From RZYP01 sp964386405 (GTDB taxonomy: Bacteria > Bacillota > Negativicutes > Acidaminococcales > Acidaminococcaceae), in assembly GCA_964386405.1 (NCBI GenBank), contig CAYLRW010000002.1, forward strand, positions 1 to 59,209: 59,209 bases of DNA, written 5' to 3'. Below, one piece after another: positions 51,182 through 59,209 of the stretch (position 1 is its first letter; each line of letters begins with the position of its first letter). The notes beneath the pieces are model-generated. The model made no database searches. It saw only the letters and a list, made by a program, of their open reading frames with translations, and was not told where the DNA came from. The position numbers and the translations under genes are program-made.

Positions 51182-51972
51182 TCCCCATTTCCTGCTTTGT
51201 CTTTATCTTTTGCAGCTACCGGAAATACACTTTTAAAAATTTTTCTTGTTTGCTCATTATTAAATACTTCTTCAGGCGTACCATTACAAATAACAGTACC
51301 ATCAAGTAGAATAACCCTATCAGCATACCTGCATACGAGGTCAAAATCGTGTGAAATCAAAATAATAGACAAATCATTTTTCCTGCGAAGCTCTGAAACC
51401 ATATCATAAAATAATTCAAGTCCATTCTGGTCTATTCCAGACACAGGCTCATCCAAAAGCAATAAATCAGGAATAGGGTCAAGTGCCAAAGCAAGCAGCA
51501 CCCTTTGTAATTCACCACCTGACAAAGCACCAAGCCTTCTATCTATAAGGTGCTCTGCCTTTACCTTCTTAAGGTCGTCACTAACCCTCTTGCGCATTTT
51601 CTGTGAACAGCATAACCACGACGGCATTCTTGCCAAGCAACTATTAAATAAATCAAGAACACTAGTAGGCGTACCCACATCAAAATTCAGATATTGCGGC
51701 ACATAGCCTATACACGGGTGACCTGTATGAACACCCTTCTCATCCATGTACTTTAATTCACCGGAATGTTTAACTTCACCCAAGATTGCTTTTAGCAAAG
51801 TACTTTTACCGGCACCGTTTTTACCAATAATTGCAGTAAGTTCACCACAATGAATATGCACATTGACATTATCAAAAATTTTGGCAGCGCCAAAACTGAC
51901 ACCAAAATTCTCTATTTTTGTACAGCAAAGTTTGCTGCAGAGATTTTCTCTGTTTGCTTGCTTATCACCCAT
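51169..51972 (-). CDS. znuC: Zinc ABC transporter ATPase
   Basis: 267 aa. Walker A GKNGAGKSTLLKAIL, signature LSGGELQRVLLALAL, Walker B LLLLDEPVSGID and the switch His in ISHDFD. An extra N-terminal stretch before FGVSFGAAKIF contains three Cys (LCSKLCC), which is unusual in this family and may sense metal or thiols. It begins at the end of znuA (TAATG). Confidence 0.94.
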   Translation of the reverse strand: MGDKQANRENLCSKLCCTKIENFGVSFGAAKIFDNVNVHIHCGELTAIIGKNGAGKSTLLKAILGEVKHSGELKYMDEKGVHTGHPCIGYVPQYLNFDVGTPTSVLDLFNSCLARMPSWLCCSQKMRKRVSDDLKKVKAEHLIDRRLGALSGGELQRVLLALALDPIPDLLLLDEPVSGIDQNGLELFYDMVSELRRKNDLSIILISHDFDLVCRYADRVILLDGTVICNGTPEEVFNNEQTRKIFKSVFPVAAKDKDKAGNGECSC

Positions 51973-52880
51973 TATTGCAATGCCTCTTTAAGTACATCCA
52001 GATTCTTTTTCATAGTATTAATATAATCATCATACGCATCAGCTTTAGATTCGCCTGTCACTGCTGGATCAAGAGTATAGACCTTCGCTCCGGTTTCCTT
52101 TGCAATCACTTCTGCCGCTTTAGCAGGATATTGTGGTTCGGCAAATAGCGCTTTTACTTTTAATTCTTTTACCTTGTCAATTGTCTCTTCTAGTTCTTTC
52201 GGTGAAGGCTCTGTACCAGGCTCTCTTTCAATAACGTCAACGATATTAAGATTGAATTCTTTTGCAAAATAAGGAAAAGCTTCATGGAAAGTTATGATAT
52301 CCTTTGTTTTTACATTATCTAAGCTTGAGTGCATGTCAGTACGCAAGGCTTCCAGCTTTTTCGTATAAACACCCGCATTATTTTTGTATTTTTCAGCATT
52401 AACAGTATCTAGTTCTGCTAATTGCTCAGCTATATTGTTAACTTGAATTATTGCATTAGAAACGCTAACCCAAACATGAGGATTTTCTTCGCCTTTTTCA
52501 TCCTTCAATAAAGGTATATTCTTACTTGCATCAACTATTTTCAAATTTGGCTGTTGTTTAACCGCTTTATCAAGAAACACCTCCATGCCTGCACCGTTAA
52601 CAACAAAAGCATTTGCTTTCTCAAGTTTTTGCATGTCTTCAGGAACTAACTGGTAATCATGTAAACAACCTGTTTGCGGTTTTGTCATATTTATGACCTT
52701 CACACCAGGAATATCTTTAGTAATATTTATTGTTGCAATATACATAGGATAAAAAGAAGTAACAACAGTAAAGGCCTTGCCATTTTCCTTATCTTTATCA
52801 ATAGCACTATTGCGACCACATGCAGACAAAAATACAATACTTAGCGCCATAACTAAAAATACTTTAAAAATTTTATTCAT
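51972..52880 (-). CDS. znuA: Zinc-binding lipoprotein of the ZnuA/AdcA type
   Basis: 302 aa. Signal peptide with lipobox LSAC (Cys21). Metal ligands in the family positions: H74 in TGCLHDYQ, H135 in NPHVWVSV, H199 in ITFHEAFPYF, D271 in YTLDPA; a His in the third position favours zinc over manganese (which usually has Glu). There is no long His-rich loop. I choose the ATG at 52880 with GGGGGAAAT upstream, over one eight codons earlier. First transporter gene after zur. Confidence 0.94.
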   Translation of the reverse strand: MNKIFKVFLVMALSIVFLSACGRNSAIDKDKENGKAFTVVTSFYPMYIATINITKDIPGVKVINMTKPQTGCLHDYQLVPEDMQKLEKANAFVVNGAGMEVFLDKAVKQQPNLKIVDASKNIPLLKDEKGEENPHVWVSVSNAIIQVNNIAEQLAELDTVNAEKYKNNAGVYTKKLEALRTDMHSSLDNVKTKDIITFHEAFPYFAKEFNLNIVDVIEREPGTEPSPKELEETIDKVKELKVKALFAEPQYPAKAAEVIAKETGAKVYTLDPAVTGESKADAYDDYINTMKKNLDVLKEALQ

Positions 52881-52933
52881 TTTAAAATTTCCCCCAATTT
52901 TCATTAACTACTTTTCTATAGGAACTTATTAAA

Positions 52934-53350
52934 TTATTTTTGACAACCACAACAATAGCCATAAAATTCAAGTGAATGAGAAACTACAGCAAAGCCATTT
53001 TTTTCGATGGTTTCTATCGCTTCTTTGCTAACTGGGCATTTTTGCAAGCATTCAATCTTTCCGCATTTGAGGCAAATAATGTGATGATGATGACCATCTC
53101 TTGAAATTTCAAAGCGATTGCCATCTTGATTAATCATCTGTATTTCATTAACAATCCCTAATTGCTTAAACAAACTAAGATTTCGATAAACGGTGTCCAA
53201 GCTTACATCCGGCTGAGATTTTTTTACGTATTCCAAAATCTGCAATGCAGTAGAAAATTGTCCGCATTCCAATAACGCATTTATAACGGCACGCCTCTGT
53301 GGCGTAATCTTTAGGCCTTTATCCCGTAAAACATCAATTACGTTATCCAT
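52934..53350 (-). CDS. zur: Fur-family metal regulator, probably Zur
   Basis: 138 aa. Winged helix at 15-65 (ITPQRRAVINALLECG; DVSLDTVYRNLSLFKQLG), metal-binding His cluster GHHHHIICLKCG, and structural zinc Cys pairs C93-x2-C96 and C133-x2-C136. Its position as the first gene of the znuA-znuC-znuB operon argues for zinc-dependent Zur rather than Fur or PerR. A palindrome overlaps its presumed transcription start, so it probably represses its own operon when zinc is bound. Confidence 0.9.
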   Translation of the reverse strand: MDNVIDVLRDKGLKITPQRRAVINALLECGQFSTALQILEYVKKSQPDVSLDTVYRNLSLFKQLGIVNEIQMINQDGNRFEISRDGHHHHIICLKCGKIECLQKCPVSKEAIETIEKNGFAVVSHSLEFYGYCCGCQK

Positions 53351-53360
53351 GTCTCCTCCT

Positions 53361-53389
53361 AAATAGTAATATTATTATTTAGTATTATA
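53361..53389 (-). promoter_or_regulatory. Zur-operon operator and -10 box
   Basis: 53361-53380 is a 20-bp near-perfect palindrome (18 of 20 positions) with arms AAATA-TAATA / TATTA-TATTT. The minus-strand -10 TATAAT is 53384-53389, four bases upstream, so the palindrome covers the likely start. No close -35 match is seen. Confidence 0.7.
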
Positions 53390-53445
53390 CGACATTATTT
53401 TAAAAGATGCTATACCTTTGAATGCTATAGACAAATAATTAATGC

Positions 53446-53503
53446 AAAAATAAAGGGACGGCATGTCAAGGCTTCTGCCAAGACATGCCGTCCCTTTATT
53501 TTT
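53446..53503 (-). terminator. Strong terminator after gdhA
   Basis: A 22-bp perfect stem (AAAAATAAAGGGACGGCATG then TC, and its complement) with an inner GGC/GCC pairing; the T-run follows on the minus strand. It lies 16 bases after the gdhA stop. Confidence 0.9.
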
Positions 53504-53518
53504 TCGTGTAGAATGCTA

Positions 53519-54874
53519 TTAAACTATTCCTTGAGCTTTCATTGCTTCAGCAACTTTTATAAATCCTGCTATATTGGCACCAATGACTAAATTGTCTTTG
53601 TGTCCATATTTTTCAGCAGCTGCGCTGGAGTTTTTATAAATGTTAAGCATAATAGTTTTGAGTTTTTCATCAACTTCTTCAAAAGACCAAGCCAATCTCA
53701 TGCTGTTCTGTGTCATTTCCAGACCGGAAACAGAAACACCGCCGGCATTAGCAGCTTTTGATGGTCCAAGATAAATCCCATTTGCTAACATATAATCTAT
53801 TGCCTCGTTTGTGCTAGGCATATTTGAGCCTTCACATACAAATTTTATGCCATTGGCAACTATTTTCTTAGCATCTTCAATAAGGATTTCGTTTTGAGTT
53901 GCGCAAGGAATGACTATATCTACTTTGCAGCCCCAAGGTTTTTCACCTGGGTAGAATTTAGCTCCAAAACGCTCAGCATAATCTTCTACACGGTCGCGAC
54001 CAGACGCTCTCATCTCAAGCATGTATTCGATTTTTTCACCGCTGACACCAGCTTCATCATACACATAGCCATCAGGTCCCGAAATAGTAACAACCTTGCC
54101 GCCTAGTTCAGTAACTTTAATGACAGTACCCCAGGAAACATTGCCAAAACCAGAGACTGCAACAGTTTTTCCAGCAAAAGAAGTGCCTTTTGCTTTAAGC
54201 ATTTCCTGACAGAAATAAGCGATGCCGAAACCAGTTGCTTCCGGGCGAGTCAAGCTGCCGCCAAAGGAAAGCCCTTTACCGGTAATAACACCATTTTCAT
54301 ATGCGCCTTTAATTCTCTTATACTGTCCGAACAGATAGCCAACTTCTCTGCCGCCAACGCCAAGGTCGCCGGCTGGAACGTCAACATTAGGACCAATATG
54401 TCTATATAATTCTGTCATAAAACTTTGGCAAAAACGCATTACTTCCGCATCTGATTTACCTCTAGGGTCAAAATCAGAACCGCCCTTGCCGCCGCCCATA
54501 GGCAGGCTTGTTAACGAATTTTTGAAAGTCTGTTCAAAACCCAGGAATTTAATAATGCTGAGATTGACAGAAGGATGAAAACGCAGGCCGCCTTTATAAG
54601 GTCCAATCGCGCTGTTGAATTGAACACGGAAACCACGGTTTACTCTTACTTTGCCGGTATCATCAACCCATGGAACTCTGAAAATTACTTGTCTTTCTGG
54701 TTCAACTATCCGTTCCATAATTCCCAAATCAATGTATTCAGGATTTTTCTCAAGAACCGGAACCAAAGAACTAAGAACCTCTTTTACTGTTTGGTGAAAT
54801 TCTGGTTCATTAGCATTTCTTTCTACCACTCTGTTATAGAGTTCATCACAATACTTCTGAGCACTTGTTGTCAT
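53519..54874 (-). CDS. gdhA: Glutamate dehydrogenase, NADP-type
   Basis: 451 aa. Interconverts glutamate and 2-oxoglutarate plus ammonia. Catalytic Lys segment GPYKGGLRFHPSVN, MGGGKGGSDFDPRGKSD, DVPAGDLGVGGREVGYLFG, and nucleotide fold VSGFGNVSWGTVIKVTELGG; the length and MTTSAQKY start match the hexameric family. I choose the ATG at 54874 with GGGAGG 7 bases upstream. Monocistronic, with a promoter (-10 TATAAT at 54936-54941) and strong terminator. In a glutamate-fermenting anaerobe it could feed the hydroxyglutarate route. Confidence 0.96.
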   Translation of the reverse strand: MTTSAQKYCDELYNRVVERNANEPEFHQTVKEVLSSLVPVLEKNPEYIDLGIMERIVEPERQVIFRVPWVDDTGKVRVNRGFRVQFNSAIGPYKGGLRFHPSVNLSIIKFLGFEQTFKNSLTSLPMGGGKGGSDFDPRGKSDAEVMRFCQSFMTELYRHIGPNVDVPAGDLGVGGREVGYLFGQYKRIKGAYENGVITGKGLSFGGSLTRPEATGFGIAYFCQEMLKAKGTSFAGKTVAVSGFGNVSWGTVIKVTELGGKVVTISGPDGYVYDEAGVSGEKIEYMLEMRASGRDRVEDYAERFGAKFYPGEKPWGCKVDIVIPCATQNEILIEDAKKIVANGIKFVCEGSNMPSTNEAIDYMLANGIYLGPSKAANAGGVSVSGLEMTQNSMRLAWSFEEVDEKLKTIMLNIYKNSSAAAEKYGHKDNLVIGANIAGFIKVAEAMKAQGIV

Positions 54875-54935
54875 TGAACAACCCTCCCAATTATTTTGCT
54901 TCCGACGGCAGTTTTTAATACTTTGTTCCACTACC

Positions 54936-54964
54936 ATTATACGTCCTGTTGTGTATTTTGTATA
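54936..54964 (-). promoter_or_regulatory. Promoter of gdhA
   Basis: Minus strand TATACA, 17-base spacer, TATAAT. About 60 bases before the start codon. Confidence 0.5.
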
Positions 54965-55010
54965 CGAAAAAAGTTGGAGATAAATCTCGAAAAATTTTAA
55001 TGACTATTCG

Positions 55011-57953
55011 CTACTTATAAATAACTCCTTGAAAATTTTTGCCGTCAATCTTAACTATAAAAGGCTCCTCCCTTCTTATAAGTTTTACATACTTTGTTTG
55101 CTGCAAAACCGGCTGACTAAGCAGCCATTGCCAATCAATAGTCCCGTGTTCAGCCGCAAATGGCACGTGGAAATAACCCATACCTGTTGCCGTTAAATTA
55201 TGAAAGAAATGGCTTCCTAATGACGGTTCCGGTCTTAGCTCGCGCCGTTCAACTTCCACTATAATTAAAGACTGGGACATCTGTTCCCAGGTAAGCGGTA
55301 TGCCAAGCCACCTATCAGCTGTCCCTATTCTGCCAAATCCAATTAAGATACAGCGCCGTCCTTCCTTGGCCAAGAGCTTATTGAGCATGCCAATTTCTTT
55401 TGCAATCTCCATGCTTTCTTTGAGATCGAATTTTTCAGGATCGACATAAATAATATCTTTAATATCATCATAATAGCCATTGCCGATCGTTTGTTTACTA
55501 TGGCACCACGTATTAATTGTATCTTCCAGATTTACCTGATGCGCCTCTCTTCCGATAACAATTGGACGTATTTGCAAAAAATTGAATTCCACAATCTGAT
55601 CTTTATTCTTAGGTATATTTACTGCAAATTCAATTTCAACATCTGAGCCAAAGGCCTTCTTACCCATAAGCATCAAATCTTGTATAATTTTAGTTATTGG
55701 TATTCTGTCATATTTGAGGATGGGAGCAAAAGTAACCAACTTTAAGCCAGTATGGTTTACATTGTCATAGATGCAATCATTTTCAGCTGAATATGTGCTG
55801 CCAATATATTCTAAGGCCCCATCTTTATAAGCCTGCGAGACAGACATTTTTTCATAAATATAGCCTTCATCCGCTTGTAAAGTTAAATTGGCAGTTTTTT
55901 TAAGATTAACTGCATAGAATAAATTTTGTGCTTTACTCATCTGTTCGCGTGGGCTGGAAACTAATGGGTTCAGTTTTGGATAGGCAGGCGAAAATCGAAA
56001 TGTTCGTTCACCTTCAACGATCGTTTTTCCAAAACCAAGAGCAAGGCTCACAGTGCCGTCTTCCGGTTTCATCGGATAATATGGATAGAAATTATAGGAC
56101 TGTGCGACACCGGATATAGCAGGATAAAAATGTTCGCCATAGTTTTCTCCGACAAGCTCCTGAATAAGCACAGCCATTTTTTCTTCTTCTATCCTGATAT
56201 CAGCATTTTTTGCATATCTTACAGGTGCCTCGTAAAACACAGATGCGTATACTAATTTAACAGCATCCGAAACTTGCTTGAAACATACTTCGTTATCATC
56301 GTTACTATTTGGAACGACATAAGTTTTGTAAATGCCAGCAAAAGGCAATATTCTTGAATCTTCCAGAATACTTGAAGACCTAACGGCTAGAGGGCACTTG
56401 ATATAAAGAGTAAGTACCCGAAGATTATCCTGAATTTCTTCTGGCAGTTCCGATTCGACAAATTTTTTGGCAATTTGCGCCTCTGATGGTTGCTGGTTAA
56501 TAAAAGAATACAGATCGTTATGTTCAATAAACTTTTCAAAAACCTCACTGCCTATTACAAATGAACGAGGAACCTTCACTCGTATGTCTGGGTATTTATC
56601 CGCCATATGTGCCTTGGAGATCATGGCATTCATGAAGGCAACGCCACGTGCTTTACCGCCCAAAGAACCTTTACCAAGTTTTATAAAAGCATTTTCCATA
56701 TCTTTTTTGGCAAGTCCCTCAAAATTGAGTATTGAACCAGTCTGATATTTTTTAAAATAATCATTGAGAACACCCAAAATGTAATTTCTAATATCAGAAA
56801 CACTTTTAATTGTTTCAACATCCAAAAATCTTAGTTTTTCTGCAACTTCAAACTCTGCACGCGCACGAAACCAACGGGAAAAATCATTATTGCCAGCATG
56901 ATACTGCAAGCTTGCTTCCGGCAAATCTCTAACTATTCTTTCCAACGTAGTAATGTCATTTGCCTCGCCAATAATACGGCCATCAGGATATTTAAAGACA
57001 AATGGCCCGAAACCATAACTATCTAAAATATAGTTGCGCAAATTATGAAGCAAACTTGGTGAAGTTTTACTTAAAAAATCTATTTTTCTTGTCACAGCAA
57101 CTTTTTCGTTCTCTTCATCTTCAGACTGCAACAAAAAAGGAAGATCGTTGATCATTTCCTTTACTTGCTGAGCAAGTTCAAACCCTGCTGTTTTCTTAAG
57201 ACAACCACCCTTGGGGAAACGAACATCTGAAATTATTCCCAACAAATTGTAACGATACGATTCAATAATTTTAATTGCCTCTTCAAAAGTTTCTGCAAGT
57301 AAAATTTTCGGTCTGAGCCTTACCCTGAGGAGTCCATGCTTAACATTCATAGCATGCAGAACTAAGTATCTCGTTTGTGTCAAGATTTCCGTATATATGA
57401 TAGGCAGAATTTGTGAATAATATACAGGTGAATCTTCAACCAGCAATATTGCCTGCACACCAAGTTTGCTGTCAGCGGCAAAGTTCTGCTGATCTTCAAC
57501 ATATTTAATGATTGCCAGCAGAACCTTGTTATCGCCTGACCAATGAAAAACCCTGTTAATACAGGCATTCTCCCTTATTCTTCCTATAACTTCAGGCGTT
57601 AAACGATCATAAGAAAGCATAATAATTGGTATTTCCGGATATGCTTCGTGGATTGCTCTTTCAAAGTCAAACGAACTCATATCATTTGCCCGTGACATAG
57701 AAATAACTAAGTGAATAGGAATTTTTCTTAATGTTTCAAATGCTTCCTCGCTACTAGCTACCCAGTGAATCTTTGGAATATAGGGAAGGCTCAAATCACT
57801 GAATTGATGATAAATCTTTTCGGCTAACTGACCATCTTCTTCAAGCACATAGGCATCATATTCTGTAGATATAAGCATTATTTCGGTTACTCTGAACTTG
57901 AATAAATCATCTGCGCCTGAGATACAGGATTTGGCTTCGGTATATTTCTCCAT
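55011..57953 (-). CDS. PEP/pyruvate-binding-domain protein with receiver-like N-terminus
   Basis: 980 aa. Residues 1-130 and about 165-320 look like two response-regulator receiver folds; the second has ILLVEDSPVYY and the phosphoacceptor-like ISDVRFPKGG. A PPDK_N / PEP synthase nucleotide-binding domain follows (GKGSLGGKARGVAFM; CPLAVRSSSILEDS; LGFGKTIVEGERTFRF). I see no C-terminal phosphohistidine motif (GGxTSHA-like) or TIM barrel, so full PEP synthase activity is unlikely. I choose the ATG at 57953 (AAAGGAG upstream); an upstream start would add 27 residues. Role unknown; a signalling phosphotransfer protein is one reading. Confidence 0.85.
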   Translation of the reverse strand: MEKYTEAKSCISGADDLFKFRVTEIMLISTEYDAYVLEEDGQLAEKIYHQFSDLSLPYIPKIHWVASSEEAFETLRKIPIHLVISMSRANDMSSFDFERAIHEAYPEIPIIMLSYDRLTPEVIGRIRENACINRVFHWSGDNKVLLAIIKYVEDQQNFAADSKLGVQAILLVEDSPVYYSQILPIIYTEILTQTRYLVLHAMNVKHGLLRVRLRPKILLAETFEEAIKIIESYRYNLLGIISDVRFPKGGCLKKTAGFELAQQVKEMINDLPFLLQSEDEENEKVAVTRKIDFLSKTSPSLLHNLRNYILDSYGFGPFVFKYPDGRIIGEANDITTLERIVRDLPEASLQYHAGNNDFSRWFRARAEFEVAEKLRFLDVETIKSVSDIRNYILGVLNDYFKKYQTGSILNFEGLAKKDMENAFIKLGKGSLGGKARGVAFMNAMISKAHMADKYPDIRVKVPRSFVIGSEVFEKFIEHNDLYSFINQQPSEAQIAKKFVESELPEEIQDNLRVLTLYIKCPLAVRSSSILEDSRILPFAGIYKTYVVPNSNDDNEVCFKQVSDAVKLVYASVFYEAPVRYAKNADIRIEEEKMAVLIQELVGENYGEHFYPAISGVAQSYNFYPYYPMKPEDGTVSLALGFGKTIVEGERTFRFSPAYPKLNPLVSSPREQMSKAQNLFYAVNLKKTANLTLQADEGYIYEKMSVSQAYKDGALEYIGSTYSAENDCIYDNVNHTGLKLVTFAPILKYDRIPITKIIQDLMLMGKKAFGSDVEIEFAVNIPKNKDQIVEFNFLQIRPIVIGREAHQVNLEDTINTWCHSKQTIGNGYYDDIKDIIYVDPEKFDLKESMEIAKEIGMLNKLLAKEGRRCILIGFGRIGTADRWLGIPLTWEQMSQSLIIVEVERRELRPEPSLGSHFFHNLTATGMGYFHVPFAAEHGTIDWQWLLSQPVLQQTKYVKLIRREEPFIVKIDGKNFQGVIYK

Positions 57954-58214
57954 GATTTTCTCCTTTAAAGAAAAAGTGCATATTTCCAAGAATAACGTAG
58001 TCGAATTGTTAATTGTAAAAAATCGATAGTTCAAAAAACAAACTCAATTTGATATTTCACCATGTAAGAACAAAGTCCTGCTTGGCTGTAATCTTCTCAG
58101 CCTCCTCTCATCAAAAATATTTTATATGCAAACAAATATAGAGTAATTAAAATTGAATTATTTTCTTTAGGTTACTAGCAATGTGATAAAATATTATCCT
58201 AAGGAGATGAAAAT

Positions 58215-59195
58215 ATGAGAAAAAAGCTAATCGCAGCTGTAGTTTTATTATTTAGCTTTTTGTGTTTTTTATTTTTTGAAAACCAAGCAAAAACTTATTC
58301 CCCACCACAAAAAGAATATCATCGCATTGTAATCTTAAGTGATGCCCATTATCCAAGTAAATTATCAGCTGAAGAAAACGCAACTGGCAGGCAAAAAAAG
58401 ATAGACAACAAATTAAGTGCCATCAACGATATTAATAGTTGGAACGATGTTGACTTGGCTGTTTTCTTAGGTGACATTGTTGAAAAATTAGGTAACAAAT
58501 CAGACTATGCCCAAGCTAAAGAATTTGTTGATAAATTGACCAAGCCCAAAGCACTTATAGTCGGCAACCACGAATTTATGTATGAAGACCACTTAACAGA
58601 AAACGGTAAATTGCAATGGGCTTCACCTGAGTTGCGCGCAGCAAAGCTAGAAAGATTCAAAAATGTTTTTCAAGTAAATAATTTATATTATAGTCGCGGC
58701 ATCGACAACTATCTGCTTATTTTTCTTTCTCCTGACGTAACAAACGGCAAATATCTGACAGAAATATCACTAGAGCAGTTAAGCTGGTTAGAAAAAACAT
58801 TAACTGCTAATAAAACAAGTCCCACGCTGATATTTTTTCACGCTCCTTTGGCTGGAACTTTAGCATCATACAATAAAGACGCAAATACGCCAAACTTCGT
58901 TGCTCAACCTGAAAAAAAATTGCATGACTTACTAATGAATAATCCACAAATATTATTATGGGTTTCCGGTCATACGCATACTCCTGCAACAAATCCAAGC
59001 TTTGATGCACCAATAAATTTTTATGAAGGTAAAATACTTGATTTACATAATCCAACCTTAGACGGTAAAACAATCTGGACAAATTCCATATATCTTTATC
59101 CTGATAAAATTTATATAAGAACATTTAATCATCAAACAGGTGAATTTGTTGAAAGTTTAGATAGAACTATACCCGTTAACTTTACCGCTAAATAA
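58215..59195 (+). CDS. Secreted metallophosphoesterase
   Basis: 326 aa. N-terminal signal anchor (AAVVLLFSFLCFLFF). Calcineurin-like phosphoesterase motifs: VILSDAHYP, VFLGDIVEK, VGNHEFMYED, FFHAPLAG and VSGHTHTP. Probably acts outside the cytoplasm on nucleotides or phosphodiesters; substrate unknown. RBS AAGGAGATG. It stands alone on the plus strand, divergent from the PEP-binding gene. Confidence 0.9.
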   Translation: MRKKLIAAVVLLFSFLCFLFFENQAKTYSPPQKEYHRIVILSDAHYPSKLSAEENATGRQKKIDNKLSAINDINSWNDVDLAVFLGDIVEKLGNKSDYAQAKEFVDKLTKPKALIVGNHEFMYEDHLTENGKLQWASPELRAAKLERFKNVFQVNNLYYSRGIDNYLLIFLSPDVTNGKYLTEISLEQLSWLEKTLTANKTSPTLIFFHAPLAGTLASYNKDANTPNFVAQPEKKLHDLLMNNPQILLWVSGHTHTPATNPSFDAPINFYEGKILDLHNPTLDGKTIWTNSIYLYPDKIYIRTFNHQTGEFVESLDRTIPVNFTAK

Positions 59196-59209
59196 CTCCC
59201 TGGCAAAAG

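Noticed and set aside
1..59209. Mobile element, CRISPR array, tRNA or rRNA
   Set aside because: No transposase or integrase gene, no direct-repeat array, no target-site duplications and no tRNA-like cloverleaf were seen on either strand.

Overview
The window is a gene-dense, AT-rich stretch of a Firmicutes chromosome. The block priA-def-fmt-DUF116-rsmB-rlmN-stp-pknB-rsgA-rpe, the block yicC-remA-gmk-rpoZ-coaBC, a SAM-I riboswitch before metK, RqcH, a PASTA-domain kinase and a FabK-type enoyl reductase all point to Firmicutes. The anaerobic content (HydG, the TM1266-type hydrogenase regulator, DcuC, glutamate dehydrogenase, a UPF0210/ACT pair) suggests a strict anaerobe. My best guess is a Negativicute of the Acidaminococcaceae/Phascolarctobacterium type; that is inference, since no rRNA or outer-membrane marker is present.

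Layout. 1-16,776 is almost entirely minus-strand housekeeping: a translation and quality-control operon (priA down to rpe, which runs off the left edge), metK under its own promoter and riboswitch, then coaBC-rpoZ-gmk-remA-yicC and a secreted protein. At 16,979-21,620, rqcH and ilvD (plus) flank fabK (minus), with hairpin terminators at the convergent ends. 21,698-27,767 (minus) holds a zinc-ribbon membrane protein, a 506-aa protein of unknown function, an ABC-F ATPase, and an ACT / UPF0210 / endonuclease III operon. 28,001-31,522 is a peptidase-transporter-peptidase operon. 31,947-38,189 contains a nucleoside-kinase-like protein, a small Cys protein, a phosphoribosyltransferase, a hydrolase, an orphan branched-chain-amino-acid-type binding lipoprotein and a DMT permease. 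38,361-40,550 carries hydG, its putative regulator, a long structured leader and a Cys-rich mini-protein. 40,980-43,262 is a class III CoA-transferase divergent from a LysR regulator. 43,414-45,028 is a phosphate permease with its DUF47 partner. 45,272-47,452 is a MarR-linked envelope/nitroreductase cluster. 47,695-50,197 is a glycolate/D-lactate-type oxidase pair. 50,330-53,350 is zur-znuA-znuC-znuB. 53,519-59,195 holds gdhA, a large PEP/pyruvate-binding-domain protein with receiver-like N-terminal domains, and a secreted metallophosphoesterase.

Regulation readable from the sequence: a SAM-I riboswitch on metK; a ~220-nt leader before the TM1266-like gene and hydG with a terminator and a mutually exclusive 9-bp pairing (candidate riboswitch or attenuator of unknown ligand); a Fur-type palindrome overlapping the presumed zur start; a palindrome between the LysR gene and the CoA-transferase; and two related palindromes at the MarR gene and the operon after it. 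I see no CRISPR array, tRNA, rRNA, insertion sequence, phage or integrative element. The least ordinary items are the hydrogenase-maturation leader, the receiver/PEP-binding fusion, and the 506-aa protein with its zinc-ribbon partner.
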